In this document: piece by piece, positions 1-7,806 of the stretch
Layout: every line of letters begins with the position of its first letter
Numbering within the stretch: the stretch's first letter is position 1
Origin: an uncultured Muribaculaceae bacterium
Lineage (GTDB): Bacteria; Bacteroidota; Bacteroidia; Bacteroidales; Muribaculaceae
DNA: 64,000 bases
Direction of reading: 5' to 3'
Assembly: GCA_910583525.1 (NCBI GenBank)
Contig: CAJTXL010000005.1
Span: 57,982 to 121,981, forward strand
Program-made: the position numbers and the translations under genes
The notes under the pieces: generated by a model
Seen by the model: only the letters and a program-made list of their open reading frames with translations
Database searches by the model: none
What the model was told of the DNA's origin: nothing

Positions 1-1
1 G

Positions 2-355
2 CAAGAGTACATGCTTGCCACATACAACGAATATGTCGAACGCCGGAAATTCCTCATCGACCAGCTCAATAAAATACCGGGCTGCTATTCGCCCATCCCC
101 ATGGGCGCGTTTTACACAGTGGTGCGCCTGCCGGTCGACGATGCCGACAGTTTCTGCCGCTGGTGTCTCGAGGAATTCGAATACGAAGGCGAAACCGTAT
201 TCATGGCGCCGGCATCGGGCTTCTATACAACCCCGGGCATGGGGCGCGATGAAGTCCGCATGGCATACGTGCTGAAGAAAGAAGACCTCGCACGCGCAAT
301 GGTCGTGCTGCGCAAGGCCCTCGAAGCATACCCCGGACGAAAAACAGAATGCTGA
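2..355 (+). CDS. PLP-dependent class I/II aminotransferase, C-terminal part
   Basis: The reading frame is open from the left edge of the window, so the start and the lysine-containing PLP-binding core lie upstream. The visible ~118 residues match the small C-terminal domain of fold-type I aminotransferases of the aspartate aminotransferase group: a helix with ERRKFL, then PMGAFYTVVRLP (strand that closes over the active site), a hydrophobic stretch around FMAPASGFY, and the substrate-carboxylate-binding region ending in DEVRMAYVL. That arginine normally grips the substrate alpha-carboxylate. Which amino acid it uses cannot be told from this part. The stop overlaps the start of the next gene (ATGCTGATG), which suggests one transcript. 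Confidence 0.85.
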   Translation, partial: QEYMLATYNEYVERRKFLIDQLNKIPGCYSPIPMGAFYTVVRLPVDDADSFCRWCLEEFEYEGETVFMAPASGFYTTPGMGRDEVRMAYVLKKEDLARAMVVLRKALEAYPGRKTEC

Positions 356-885
356 TGCAGAAAAAGACAATATTCGACATGGGGCGCGACACCGTCGAGC
401 AATTCAAGGCGCGCAGAAAAATGCCCGTCACAGTGGTGCTCGACAATGTCCGTTCGCTCAACAATATAGGTTCCATCTTCCGCACCGCCGACGGCTTTGC
501 ATGCGCCGAAGTGGCGCTTTGCGGCATATCGGCCACTCCGCCATCGCCCGAGATACACAAAACGGCGCTCGGAGCCGAAGACTCGGTCGAATGGCGCTAT
601 TTCGGCGACACAGCAGAAGCCATTGCCGCGCTGCGTGCCGAAGGCTACGCAATCGTATGCCTCGAACAAGTGAAAGGAAGCATAAACCTAAAGGATTTCA
701 TCCCTGAAAAGGACAAAAAATATGCCTTGGTCGTAGGCAATGAGGTCGACGGTGTCGACCAAAGCATCGTCGACACATGCGATATATGCCTCGAAATCCC
801 CCAAAGCGGCACAAAGCACTCGCTAAACGTGTCGGTATCGACGGCCATATGCCTGTGGGAATTTTACAGGCATCTTTATGATTAA
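349..885 (+). CDS. TrmH/SpoU-family RNA 2'-O-methyltransferase
   Basis: 178 residues, a minimal SPOUT (alpha/beta knot) methyltransferase without an N-terminal substrate-binding domain. The three family motifs are visible: motif 1 NNIGSIFRTADGF at about residues 38-50, motif 2 LVVGNEVDGVD at about 127-137, and motif 3 IPQSGTKHSLNVSVSTA at about 150-166. These form the knotted SAM site and include the conserved Asn, Glu and Ser. The likely job is ribose methylation of tRNA or rRNA with SAM; the target is not determinable. The ATG at 349 overlaps the upstream stop; a second in-frame ATG at 355 is an alternative start. Confidence 0.88.
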   Translation: MLMQKKTIFDMGRDTVEQFKARRKMPVTVVLDNVRSLNNIGSIFRTADGFACAEVALCGISATPPSPEIHKTALGAEDSVEWRYFGDTAEAIAALRAEGYAIVCLEQVKGSINLKDFIPEKDKKYALVVGNEVDGVDQSIVDTCDICLEIPQSGTKHSLNVSVSTAICLWEFYRHLYD

Positions 886-1475
886 CGCCGTCGGGGCGAG
901 TGCACATCGAGCCGCAGGCCGCGGCGTTTCAGCACCGCCATGCCCAATGCACCTTCTTCGAGACGCAGGTTGAGGGTATCGCCTACATGCAGACGCCTGT
1001 ACTGCTCGGCACGCACCGAAATGGACTTGCGGCGTCCGTCGGCAAAACGGATTTCGGCAAAATACACCTTATATGCTTCTCCGCGCCCGTAGGTGCGACG
1101 CGATATGCGTTTTGTATGATGGCGCGTCTCTGTATAGAGGCGTTCGACAGGAACACACTCCTCATGCAAAGTAGACGCAGACGAACAAAAGAAATTGACC
1201 GCATAAAGCGACGCCAGCACGACGCCGGCACACACCGCCGACGCTGTCGCATAATTGACGGCACGCGAAGCAAAGCCTGTCAACAGCCCGAACGCGCGCC
1301 GCGTGACAATGCCCAACAAAAGACCTGCCACAGCCCCGAAGCCGACCGTTATATACGGACTGACAAGTGTGTCGCCATGTATGGCATAAGCGATGCCATA
1401 ACACATAAGAGTCCCACCGGCCAAAGCCGCGCATATGAAGCCGCGGCCAATTCCGCCGTTCTTTTTGTTGCCCAT
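882..1475 (-). CDS. small three-helix membrane protein of unknown function
   Basis: I place the start at 1475 (MGNKKNGG) rather than at the longer ATG at 1523, because the longer form would run back through the promoter of the divergent gene. The 197-residue product has three hydrophobic segments at about residues 10-30, 40-58 and 75-95, then a soluble, very Arg-rich C-terminal domain (about 110-197) rich in beta-strand-like sequence, somewhat like a DUF3592 or NfeD-type soluble tail. No catalytic motif is seen and I do not recognise a family. It ends 4 bases inside the convergent methyltransferase gene. Confidence 0.7.
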   Translation of the reverse strand: MGNKKNGGIGRGFICAALAGGTLMCYGIAYAIHGDTLVSPYITVGFGAVAGLLLGIVTRRAFGLLTGFASRAVNYATASAVCAGVVLASLYAVNFFCSSASTLHEECVPVERLYTETRHHTKRISRRTYGRGEAYKVYFAEIRFADGRRKSISVRAEQYRRLHVGDTLNLRLEEGALGMAVLKRRGLRLDVHSPRRR

Positions 1476-1498
1476 AAACTCGATTTTGACTAAATTTG
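1468..1498 (+). promoter_or_regulatory. Bacteroidetes-type promoter for the M48 protease gene
   Basis: A perfect TAAATTTG (-7 element) lies at 1491-1498 with TTG at 1468-1470, spaced 20 bases. Transcription would start near 1504, leaving a leader of about 38 bases before the ATG at 1542. Confidence 0.7.
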
Positions 1499-1541
1499 CG
1501 GCAAAATTACAAATTAATTTCAAGACTTACCTATATCTCCT

Positions 1542-2342
1542 ATGAAACCATCATTCAAACTCATTGCAGCAATCATCTGCATATTGGCGGCCATGCCCTC
1601 GCATGCACAATTCAATCTCCGCAAGGCCGTAAGCGGAGCAACCAAAGCCGTTCAGGCATTTACCCTCTCCGACGAACAGATGGCGGCATACGTCAAAGAA
1701 TCAATCGACTGGATGGACAAGAACAACCCCGTCCTGCCCGACGACGACCCCTACACAATCCGTCTGAAGAAACTCACCGAAGGCATAACCGACGCCGACG
1801 GCATACCCTTGAACTTCAAAGTCTACAACGTCATCGACATCAACGCCTTCGCATGCCCCGACGGAAGCGTGCGTGTGTTCTCATCGCTTATGGACATTAT
1901 GAACGATGACGAACTCATGGGCATAATCGGCCATGAAATAGGCCATGTCATGAAACGCCACTCCAAAAACGCATTCCGCACCGAACTGCTCACCGGCGCC
2001 GTAAAAGATGCCGTAGCATCGACAGGCGGCACGGCGGCAGCCCTCACAGAGTCGCAGCTCGGAACGCTGGGACAGTCGCTGCTCAACGCCAAATACTCGC
2101 AGAAACAAGAGAAAGAAGCCGACGACTGCGGCTACGACTTCCTCAAGGCCAACGGCCGCAACCCCTGGGGCATGGTCATGGCATTCGAGAAATTCCTCGA
2201 CATGGAAAGCGGCGCTAAAACAAGCTACGTGCAGAAAATGTTCTCCTCACACCCCGAAACGAAAGACCGCATCAAACGCATGACCGAACGTTGCAACAAA
2301 GACCGCATCGAACGTCCGGCCGCATCAACTCCAGCCAAATAA
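1542..2342 (+). CDS. secreted M48-family zinc metalloprotease
   Basis: 266 residues. A signal peptide occupies about residues 1-22 and ends MPSHA before QF, so the enzyme is exported to the periplasm or outer-membrane side. The zinc-binding and catalytic motif HEIGH is at 131-135, followed by the third zinc ligand in EKEADD (E192). The order, spacing and lack of membrane helices fit the secreted LoiP/BepA-like branch of peptidase M48 rather than the membrane HtpX branch. Homologues act in envelope quality control; this role is inferred. It has its own promoter and is followed by a hairpin, so it appears monocistronic. Confidence 0.9.
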   Translation: MKPSFKLIAAIICILAAMPSHAQFNLRKAVSGATKAVQAFTLSDEQMAAYVKESIDWMDKNNPVLPDDDPYTIRLKKLTEGITDADGIPLNFKVYNVIDINAFACPDGSVRVFSSLMDIMNDDELMGIIGHEIGHVMKRHSKNAFRTELLTGAVKDAVASTGGTAAALTESQLGTLGQSLLNAKYSQKQEKEADDCGYDFLKANGRNPWGMVMAFEKFLDMESGAKTSYVQKMFSSHPETKDRIKRMTERCNKDRIERPAASTPAK

Positions 2343-2363
2343 GGCATCTCCACAGCACACGCG

Positions 2364-2395
2364 AGAGGGCCTCGGCAACACGTCCGAAGCCCTCT
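2364..2395 (+). terminator. hairpin terminator after the M48 gene
   Basis: Inverted repeat AGAGGGC/GCCCTCT (2364-2370 with 2389-2395), extended by TCGG/CCGA with one mismatch. It lies 22 bases after the stop. There is no strong T-run, so termination strength is uncertain. Confidence 0.55.
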
Positions 2396-2448
2396 TGCCG
2401 TATAATGGAAAAAGTGCGGCGAATGGGCTATCATTCAGGAAAAATGTC

Positions 2449-2456
2449 TAACTTTG
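2449..2456 (+). promoter_or_regulatory. Bacteroidetes -7 element TAACTTTG
   Basis: A match to TAnnTTTG 53 bases before the ATG at 2509. No clear -33 element is visible. Confidence 0.55.
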
Positions 2457-2508
2457 TAGCCGTAGCGGCCAAGGTCGTTCTGTAAGAATTAAAAGAAAAC
2501 AACAAGGT

Positions 2509-3066
2509 ATGAAACCAAAAATCACAACCATTCTATTTATCGCTTTGATGTTCATCACCGCCTGCAATAAAGATGAACCTAAGTTTTCGTCAGCCGAAAT
2601 CCAAAAAGCGCTTTTTGAGCTGAAAGGCACATACCATGGAGAGATTAGTGTTTCATATTATCATGGCAACACGATATCAGAAGGCCTCAAGTGCAAGGTG
2701 GTGTCAAAAGATTCTTTGACCATCAACATGGATTTAGAGCCTATGGCATCCGCCATAGCAGACGACGCCATAGCATCACGGCTGCGCGAAATAGGAAAAG
2801 TTCAAGTCAAGGCCGCCTATGATTTTTTACAGATGGACAATGCCGTATACAATTTCGTGCTGCTCCCCGACGATGTGGTTTGCCTTGGCGGATATGGCGC
2901 CCCGGCAAGCATCAGGATAGTTTTCGCCAAGAACTTCGGTGGCGATGCCGTTTACCCGAACCACGAAATCATATTCAATCTGTCGCCTACAGAGCTATGG
3001 GTCGGCGATAAAAAATGCGAGCAGTTTCCACAGCTCGTATATCATTTCATAGGCTCTTACGAATAA
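2509..3066 (+). CDS. Bacteroidales lipoprotein, DUF4840-like
   Basis: 185 residues with a type II (lipoprotein) signal: a hydrophobic segment, then the lipobox ITAC with the lipidated Cys at residue 19, followed by NKDEP, a charge pattern common in surface-exposed Bacteroidetes lipoproteins. The mature part starts with an LKGTYHGEISV-like strand and alternates strands and short helices. This resembles the DUF4840 lipoprotein family, though I can only judge that from memory of the family pattern. The function is unknown. It is AT-richer than the upstream genes and begins the accessory stretch. It converges on the BspA-like gene. Confidence 0.7.
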   Translation: MKPKITTILFIALMFITACNKDEPKFSSAEIQKALFELKGTYHGEISVSYYHGNTISEGLKCKVVSKDSLTINMDLEPMASAIADDAIASRLREIGKVQVKAAYDFLQMDNAVYNFVLLPDDVVCLGGYGAPASIRIVFAKNFGGDAVYPNHEIIFNLSPTELWVGDKKCEQFPQLVYHFIGSYE

Positions 3067-3081
3067 AATGCCCGTGGTCTA

Positions 3082-4143
3082 TCATTCTATAGGCAAGATT
3101 TCAGAGAAACAATCCCGGTAAGTCCAAGCCTGATAGATTGGAAGTGCGTCGGGTCTCACATATGCCTTTGGAGTGCCCGAAAACGCATCATAATCCAAAT
3201 TAGGCGGAGTCATGCCTAAAAATTTTACGGTTTTCAAGTTATCGCATTCCTTAAATGCTTCAGAACCTATATTTGTCAGCGATTCGGGAAATTCTACGTT
3301 CTGCAATGTTCTACAAGCGTAAAAAGCACCTTCCCTGATGTAGGTCAGTGACTTTGAAAAAGCTACATTTTTTAAGGATACGCAACCGCCAAAAGCATAC
3401 TCGTCTATTGTTGTCAGCGTCTTGGGGAAATCCAATGCCAGCAATAAGGGACAATCTCTAAAAGCAAACTTGCGAATAGCAATAAGCCCATCGGGAAAAT
3501 CCACTCTCCGCAACGACCGACAGCCGCCAAAAGCATTATACTCAATAGATATCGCAGCCTTGGGCAAATGCAACTCCTGCAATGAGGCACATCCATAGAA
3601 CGCATAGGCGTCAATCATTGTAAGCGCTTCAGGAAAATCAAAACTCTGCAAGGACGAACAGCGGCGAAAAGCAGAACAGCCAATGTCTTTCACTCCATTA
3701 GGGACGTACAACTCCAGTAGGCAGACGCAATCCGAAAAAGCAGAATCTTCTATGTCTGTCAGCGTCTCAGGCAATACAAGCGAAGTCATTCTTGCTCCGA
3801 AAAAGGCTGCATATCTGATTATTTTTGTTTTATACGTTGTACCGTTGATAGTGACAAAGGCATACAACCTCGGGATGTCAGGCAATTGGTCTTTATCGTA
3901 TCCTATAATCCAAAGATGTGAATCGTCAATCTCATATTTCACAAAATCGAGCATAAACGTAGTACCATCGATTTGTGAATACACGGCACCGTTCGATGCC
4001 GTGCCATCGGCATTTATCGTGACCGACAGATTTGCTTCAGGATTGGTGTAGTCGGGTTCGTCCTCACATGCGCACAAGCAGCATATGGCAACGAATACAA
4101 CGAACAGTTTTAGGAACCTCGGCATGGACATTACATTTTTCAT
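3082..4143 (-). CDS. BspA-like leucine-rich-repeat surface lipoprotein
   Basis: The start is set at 4143 (MKNVMSMPRF), which gives a good lipoprotein signal with lipobox CLCAC; the open frame upstream to 4314 lacks signal character. ATGs at 4131 and 4125 are alternatives. About 353 residues. From about residue 130 there are roughly eight LRR_5 repeats of 23 residues of the form LPxxLTxIxxxAFxxCxxL, the Treponema/Bacteroides BspA type, ending in a short cap with a TPPNLDYDAF motif. BspA-like proteins mediate binding to host proteins or other bacteria. Lipidation suggests outer-membrane anchoring. The ligand is unknown. Confidence 0.85.
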   Translation of the reverse strand: MKNVMSMPRFLKLFVVFVAICCLCACEDEPDYTNPEANLSVTINADGTASNGAVYSQIDGTTFMLDFVKYEIDDSHLWIIGYDKDQLPDIPRLYAFVTINGTTYKTKIIRYAAFFGARMTSLVLPETLTDIEDSAFSDCVCLLELYVPNGVKDIGCSAFRRCSSLQSFDFPEALTMIDAYAFYGCASLQELHLPKAAISIEYNAFGGCRSLRRVDFPDGLIAIRKFAFRDCPLLLALDFPKTLTTIDEYAFGGCVSLKNVAFSKSLTYIREGAFYACRTLQNVEFPESLTNIGSEAFKECDNLKTVKFLGMTPPNLDYDAFSGTPKAYVRPDALPIYQAWTYRDCFSEILPIE

Positions 4144-4306
4144 GGCAAATACGACGGTTATCAAAATAAAACACAACAGCGCGCCTTCGGTCATCTGCGT
4201 GAGGCGTCTGCCCCACAAAGTTCTACAATTATTTTGGAAATAGCAAATAAAAGCGGAATCACCGTTGTTTACAACGGCACGCCGGCAATTGCTCACGCAC
4301 AGAAAA

Positions 4307-4338
4307 TTTGTCAATATGATAATTTCTTGCTACATTTG
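4307..4338 (+). promoter_or_regulatory. promoter of the ATPase/STAS/PIN cassette
   Basis: TACATTTG at 4331-4338 with TTTG at 4307-4310, spacer 20 bases. Transcription from about 4344 would leave a leader of about 29 bases before the ATG at 4373. This supports the shorter start of the first cassette gene. Confidence 0.7.
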
Positions 4339-4372
4339 CAGACATTCCACCGAAAAAAAACAGAACAAGGCT

Positions 4373-5266
4373 ATGTATCACGTCATTTTATCGAAAACTA
4401 TTTTGACTGATGTCTCCGGCTATCAGCATTTGGTCGATATTTATGACGAGATAAACAAGCAGGCAGACAACGAAGTAACATTGCATTTCAATCTATGCGA
4501 GCAATTCGACGCCAATCTATCGGCCGTACTTGGCTCTATACTTGACGATTTAAAATCAAAAGGGTACACCCTTTGGCTATCACATCCGAGAAGCGCTCAA
4601 GTAAGAGACAATCTCTCAAGGAACAATTTTTTCAGTGCCTTCAACCCAAAATATATCCCTGAAGACACTGAGAATTTTATCGAATACAAGAGGTTCATCC
4701 CAGAAGATGGCGACGAGTTCAAATCGTATATCGACACTCAATTGATGCACAAACAGAAATTTCCCTCACATACGCAAAAAGCCGGGCGCTTAATACAAGA
4801 AAGCATAATGGAAATTTTTGTCAATGCCGTTTCTCACGGCGAATGCTCTTACGTCTACTCTTGCGGAGAATACGACAAAACAAAAAAGCCGCCATGCCTC
4901 GACATGACCATAGTTGACCGAGGGCATTCCATCCCCTTCAATGTCAATAGATTTATTACACACCGTAATTGTTCGGCATTATCGCACTGCCAGGCTATAC
5001 GATGGGCACTTGAAGACGGGAATACCACAAAAGACATACCCGGCGGACTGGGGCTATCCACTTTGATGGATTTTTTACGGCTCAACCAAGGTGCCATGCA
5101 AATTGTTTCAGGCTTAGGAATGGTTGAATACCGCAACAATCAACTGACCGACTATGAATTGTCAAAATCATTTGATGGTACGATAGTCAACATGGAGTTC
5201 AATTTTGACGACGACAAAAACTACCGTTTGGCAAACGAACAGGTAGATTTGTCAGATTTACTTTAG
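4373..5266 (+). CDS. STAS-like plus histidine-kinase-type ATPase protein (cassette gene 1)
   Basis: Start chosen at 4373 (MYHVILSK); the frame is open to 4265 but that would include the promoter. 297 residues. The first ~90 residues alternate strands and helices like a STAS domain (LHFNLCEQFDANLSAVLGS). Residues ~130-275 are a GHKL/HATPase_c fold: N-box E147-xxx-N151 in MEIFVNAVSHGE, G1 box D182-R-G, and G2 box GGLGLS at 224-229. No phospho-acceptor His domain or membrane helix is visible, so it resembles anti-sigma-factor kinases such as SpoIIAB more than a sensor kinase. It is followed 4 bases later by a second STAS-like protein and then a PIN nuclease, so a switch controlling RNA cleavage is plausible but inferred. 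Confidence 0.8.
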   Translation: MYHVILSKTILTDVSGYQHLVDIYDEINKQADNEVTLHFNLCEQFDANLSAVLGSILDDLKSKGYTLWLSHPRSAQVRDNLSRNNFFSAFNPKYIPEDTENFIEYKRFIPEDGDEFKSYIDTQLMHKQKFPSHTQKAGRLIQESIMEIFVNAVSHGECSYVYSCGEYDKTKKPPCLDMTIVDRGHSIPFNVNRFITHRNCSALSHCQAIRWALEDGNTTKDIPGGLGLSTLMDFLRLNQGAMQIVSGLGMVEYRNNQLTDYELSKSFDGTIVNMEFNFDDDKNYRLANEQVDLSDLL

Positions 5267-5270
5267 AGAT

Positions 5271-5618
5271 ATGATGAAAATTACTATAGCCGACGAAGTG
5301 ACACTGAACCAAGGCGTAACGCCCGAAGAAGGGCGTCCTATCAGTGAGCGTATTTATGCCAGCCTCAAAGAGGGCAAACCAGTCGTACTTGATTTCGACA
5401 GAATGCAATTGATTACGACTGCTTTCCTTAATGTTGTCATTGGAACTCTTTACAAAGATTTCAGCAGCGAAGACCTCAAAAAGCTCCTGTCATTCGAAAA
5501 CCTTACCGAGGGCATCGCCATGCGCATTAAGCGAGTAACCGACAACGCGAAATTGTTTTACGAAAACCCGGAGCAATTTCAGAAAAATGTAGACTCTGCA
5601 ATATATGGCAACGGTTGA
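5271..5618 (+). CDS. STAS-like DUF4325 protein (cassette gene 2)
   Basis: 115 residues. The pattern GKPVVLDFDRMQLITTAFLNVVIG (about residues 35-58) is the core strand-turn-helix of DUF4325, a STAS-like domain, where the helix N-terminus normally carries a regulatory Ser/Thr; here T49 and T50 occupy the equivalent zone. STAS proteins are phosphorylated or bound by HATPase kinases, and the neighbour upstream encodes one. A second in-frame ATG follows directly (5274). Its 3' end overlaps the PIN gene by 14 bases, which implies coupled translation and a fixed stoichiometry. Confidence 0.75.
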   Translation: MMKITIADEVTLNQGVTPEEGRPISERIYASLKEGKPVVLDFDRMQLITTAFLNVVIGTLYKDFSSEDLKKLLSFENLTEGIAMRIKRVTDNAKLFYENPEQFQKNVDSAIYGNG

Positions 5619-6144
5619 AAAAGTCAAAAACTTCAAAGTCAAATCGGGAGATGTTTTCTTTTTTGACAACAATATATGGATGTTTCTTTTCTCCCCGATT
5701 TCAGGAGCCAGTCCTTTTCAACAGAAAGTTTACGGCAAGTTGCTGAAAGACATACAAAGCTCGCAAGCGACCATTTTCATAAACTCGCTTATAGTTTCTG
5801 AGTATATAAACCGAAGCCTGCGCCTGAACTACACGTTATGGAGAGACCAAGAGTTCAAATCAGGGAACAGTTTCGTTGACTACAAACACAATTACCGCCC
5901 GTCAAAGGACTTTGACGATGCACAAAAGGCGGCATACGGCGAAATGACCGACATCCTTTCTATTGCACAAAGAAAGCCCGATGATTTCCATGCCTTAAAT
6001 TTGAATGAACTTTTGAATGCCAAAGGCATGGATTTCAACGATGCCTATTATGCAAATTTCTGCAAACTGAACAATCTGATTTTAGTTACCGATGACAGAG
6101 ATTTGCAATCCACTCCGCTCGACATCACAATACTGACTGCTTAA
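5605..6144 (+). CDS. PIN-domain ribonuclease (cassette gene 3)
   Basis: 179 residues, PIN fold throughout. The metal-binding acidic set is complete: D21 in FFFDNNIWMFLF, E66 in LIVSEYINR, D146 in GMDFNDAYYANF and D163/D164 in LVTDDRDL. PIN domains are Mg/Mn-dependent RNases, often toxins. Unlike VapC operons there is no small DNA-binding antitoxin upstream; instead a STAS-like protein overlaps it and an HATPase begins the operon. Toxicity and control by those partners are inferences. It ends 4 bases from the convergent lipoprotein gene. Confidence 0.85.
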   Translation: MATVEKVKNFKVKSGDVFFFDNNIWMFLFSPISGASPFQQKVYGKLLKDIQSSQATIFINSLIVSEYINRSLRLNYTLWRDQEFKSGNSFVDYKHNYRPSKDFDDAQKAAYGEMTDILSIAQRKPDDFHALNLNELLNAKGMDFNDAYYANFCKLNNLILVTDDRDLQSTPLDITILTA

Positions 6145-6148
6145 AAAG

Positions 6149-6709
6149 CTATCGAACGGGCGAATATAGGCCATCGTATGAATCTGGCTCTCTATCTACA
6201 TTATCCTCAGACTTAAATAGTGGTTCAAGAGCACGTTTAATAGCCTTTCTGACATCATCTGCTTCAGTTTCACCTTGGCCCTCTGCCGTGCAGGTACAAA
6301 TTGGACGCTGTGTATATGCTGATATAAACTGAATTGTAACCTCTATGGAATATCCGAGGTTGACATTTCTGCGCCCAGTTTCTCCAAAGTTCACAATCAT
6401 TGTTTCCTTTGCGTTGTTAGGGTTCACCTCATTGACTTGGATAAATCCATTCTTAAAAAGGATACCCGATATTAAAGAGGCTGGGTTAATGGATTTGGTT
6501 GTTCCTCCATAAACGCCATATTGATTGCCATAAACTCCGGCACTTGACGTGTAATCACCAGTTGGAGATATATAGAAATATCGATAATTATCAATGGAGT
6601 CATCGTAAGTATGGATGACAGGAGGACGCATAGACGCACACCCGCTCAACATACAGATTGCCAATAAAGATATTATGCTTATGTAAGCGTGCTTATAAAT
6701 CCTCTCCAT
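6149..6709 (-). CDS. outer-membrane lipoprotein of unknown function
   Basis: Start taken at 6709 (MERIYKHAYISI) because it gives a clean lipoprotein signal with lipobox LSGC; longer starts at 6730 and 6760 also exist. About 186 residues. After the lipid Cys the mature part has a Gly/Tyr-rich loop (VYGNQYGVYGG) and a later region with a DUF4136-like flavour: strands, then EADDVRKAIKRALEPLF near the end. The start overlaps the upstream gene by 17 bases, so the two lipoprotein/secreted genes are probably coupled. I do not recognise a firm family. Confidence 0.65.
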   Translation of the reverse strand: MERIYKHAYISIISLLAICMLSGCASMRPPVIHTYDDSIDNYRYFYISPTGDYTSSAGVYGNQYGVYGGTTKSINPASLISGILFKNGFIQVNEVNPNNAKETMIVNFGETGRRNVNLGYSIEVTIQFISAYTQRPICTCTAEGQGETEADDVRKAIKRALEPLFKSEDNVDREPDSYDGLYSPVR

Positions 6710-7373
6710 TTGCACGATTGTATTCGTTATCATAGAACATGGCGATATAATATTTGCCATAGAGTTCAGAAATCATAAACCATACAGGCTTTTTGGAACA
6801 CAAATCCATCATATAATCAAACGACATTTTCATTAGCTCCTTTTGCGTTTCTTCCGTTGGATTCGCAAGCTCCTCTGCCGTATATTTCTTCAAGATTATG
6901 GGCATTAGTTTTTCTCGCAATAATGTTGTGTCTGACAATTCTGCTGGCTGCTGATAGAAGATAGCCTCATATCGCTTGTTTTTTACGCTAATGTTGTAGG
7001 CTATGTCTTCATCGTCAGGTATAAGTTCATTACCTAACGACATATATTTAGGATTCTTTTCAAACTGCTGGATTAGTCGGTTGAATCGGATTTGGATTGA
7101 ACGCTCGTCTACATTATTGGCATCGCATACCATTATTCGGCACACCTTATCGCCATTTGTTGCAATGTGGACAGTTGCGTCCATCCCATTAAATTTCCCC
7201 TCCAAGACATCCTTGTTATAGGAATTGGTATGAAAGCCTTTGGCTTTTAACTTTTGAATCATTGTCGATTTAGAGCCATCAACAGGGATTCCGAGGAACT
7301 GCGTTACGTCTTGTTGGGCGTATGCACATATCGCAACCAAAACGAAGATAACGCCTGCTATTATCTTTTTCAT
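6693..7373 (-). CDS. secreted protein of unknown function
   Basis: Start chosen at 7373 (MKKIIAGVIF), which begins an ideal signal peptide ending AYAQQ. About 226 residues. The mature part starts FLGIPVDGSK followed by an alpha/beta pattern seen in many uncharacterised Bacteroides periplasmic proteins with a short N-terminal domain of this type. No catalytic motif is seen. The frame stays open 44 codons further upstream to 7505, through a hairpin-rich leader; I regard that as untranslated because the signal peptide would otherwise be internal. It is cotranscribed with the lipoprotein gene downstream. Confidence 0.7.
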   Translation of the reverse strand: MKKIIAGVIFVLVAICAYAQQDVTQFLGIPVDGSKSTMIQKLKAKGFHTNSYNKDVLEGKFNGMDATVHIATNGDKVCRIMVCDANNVDERSIQIRFNRLIQQFEKNPKYMSLGNELIPDDEDIAYNISVKNKRYEAIFYQQPAELSDTTLLREKLMPIILKKYTAEELANPTEETQKELMKMSFDYMMDLCSKKPVWFMISELYGKYYIAMFYDNEYNRANGEDL

Positions 7374-7630
7374 ATTCTGATGTAAGCGCACCCCAGCTAC
7401 CAAAAGTGCAATTAGAACCACGAAGCGTGGAGCTGCAATGCCACGTCTTAGTGTGAAGGTGGTCGGAATACCTTTAATAGACAGATGTGGGAATAACAGC
7501 CCCACGCATATGCGTGGAGACGGTTAAGCCAACTCTTGTCTATACGTGAATAGTTTCCGACGCTTTTCACACACAAGAAGAAGACATAACGCCTCTTTTT
7601 ATCAATGTCGAGATGGGACTACTCCCAACT
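7374..7630 (-). promoter_or_regulatory. long structured 5' leader
   Basis: About 257 bases lie between the predicted start of transcription (near 7630) and the ATG at 7373. It contains a perfect 16-base palindrome CCACGCATATGCGTGG at 7502-7517, a hairpin CCACG-AAG-CGTGG at 7418-7430, and a further CCACGTC run. It could be a cis-acting leader or a small RNA. No known riboswitch consensus is recognised. Confidence 0.45.
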
Positions 7631-7635
7631 AACCG

Positions 7636-7666
7636 CAAAATTACAACTTTTCGCGCTGCATATCAA
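7636..7666 (-). promoter_or_regulatory. minus-strand promoter for the structured leader
   Basis: On the minus strand TAATTTTG (plus coordinates 7636-7643) has TTG 20 bases upstream (7664-7666). Confidence 0.6.
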
Positions 7667-7752
7667 TAGGCAAGTAAAAAATAATTTAATATAGCTCCAT
7701 ATTTTTAGCGTCCGCCGCCCGATTTTTCACCGATTTTTCCGCAAGCGCTAAT

Positions 7753-7783
7753 TTTGTAGATTTAAATATTTTAGGTAAATTTG
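7753..7783 (+). promoter_or_regulatory. promoter of the GH31-ribE gene group
   Basis: TAAATTTG at 7776-7783 with TTTG at 7753-7756 (spacer 19). The ATG of the first gene is 24 bases after the -7 element, so the leader is short. Confidence 0.75.
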
Positions 7784-7806
7784 CGGCCTAAAGCAGCAGG
7801 CACAGA

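Noticed and set aside
900..1493. 197-codon plus-strand frame
   Set aside because: Antisense of the membrane-protein gene; no domain or start signal.
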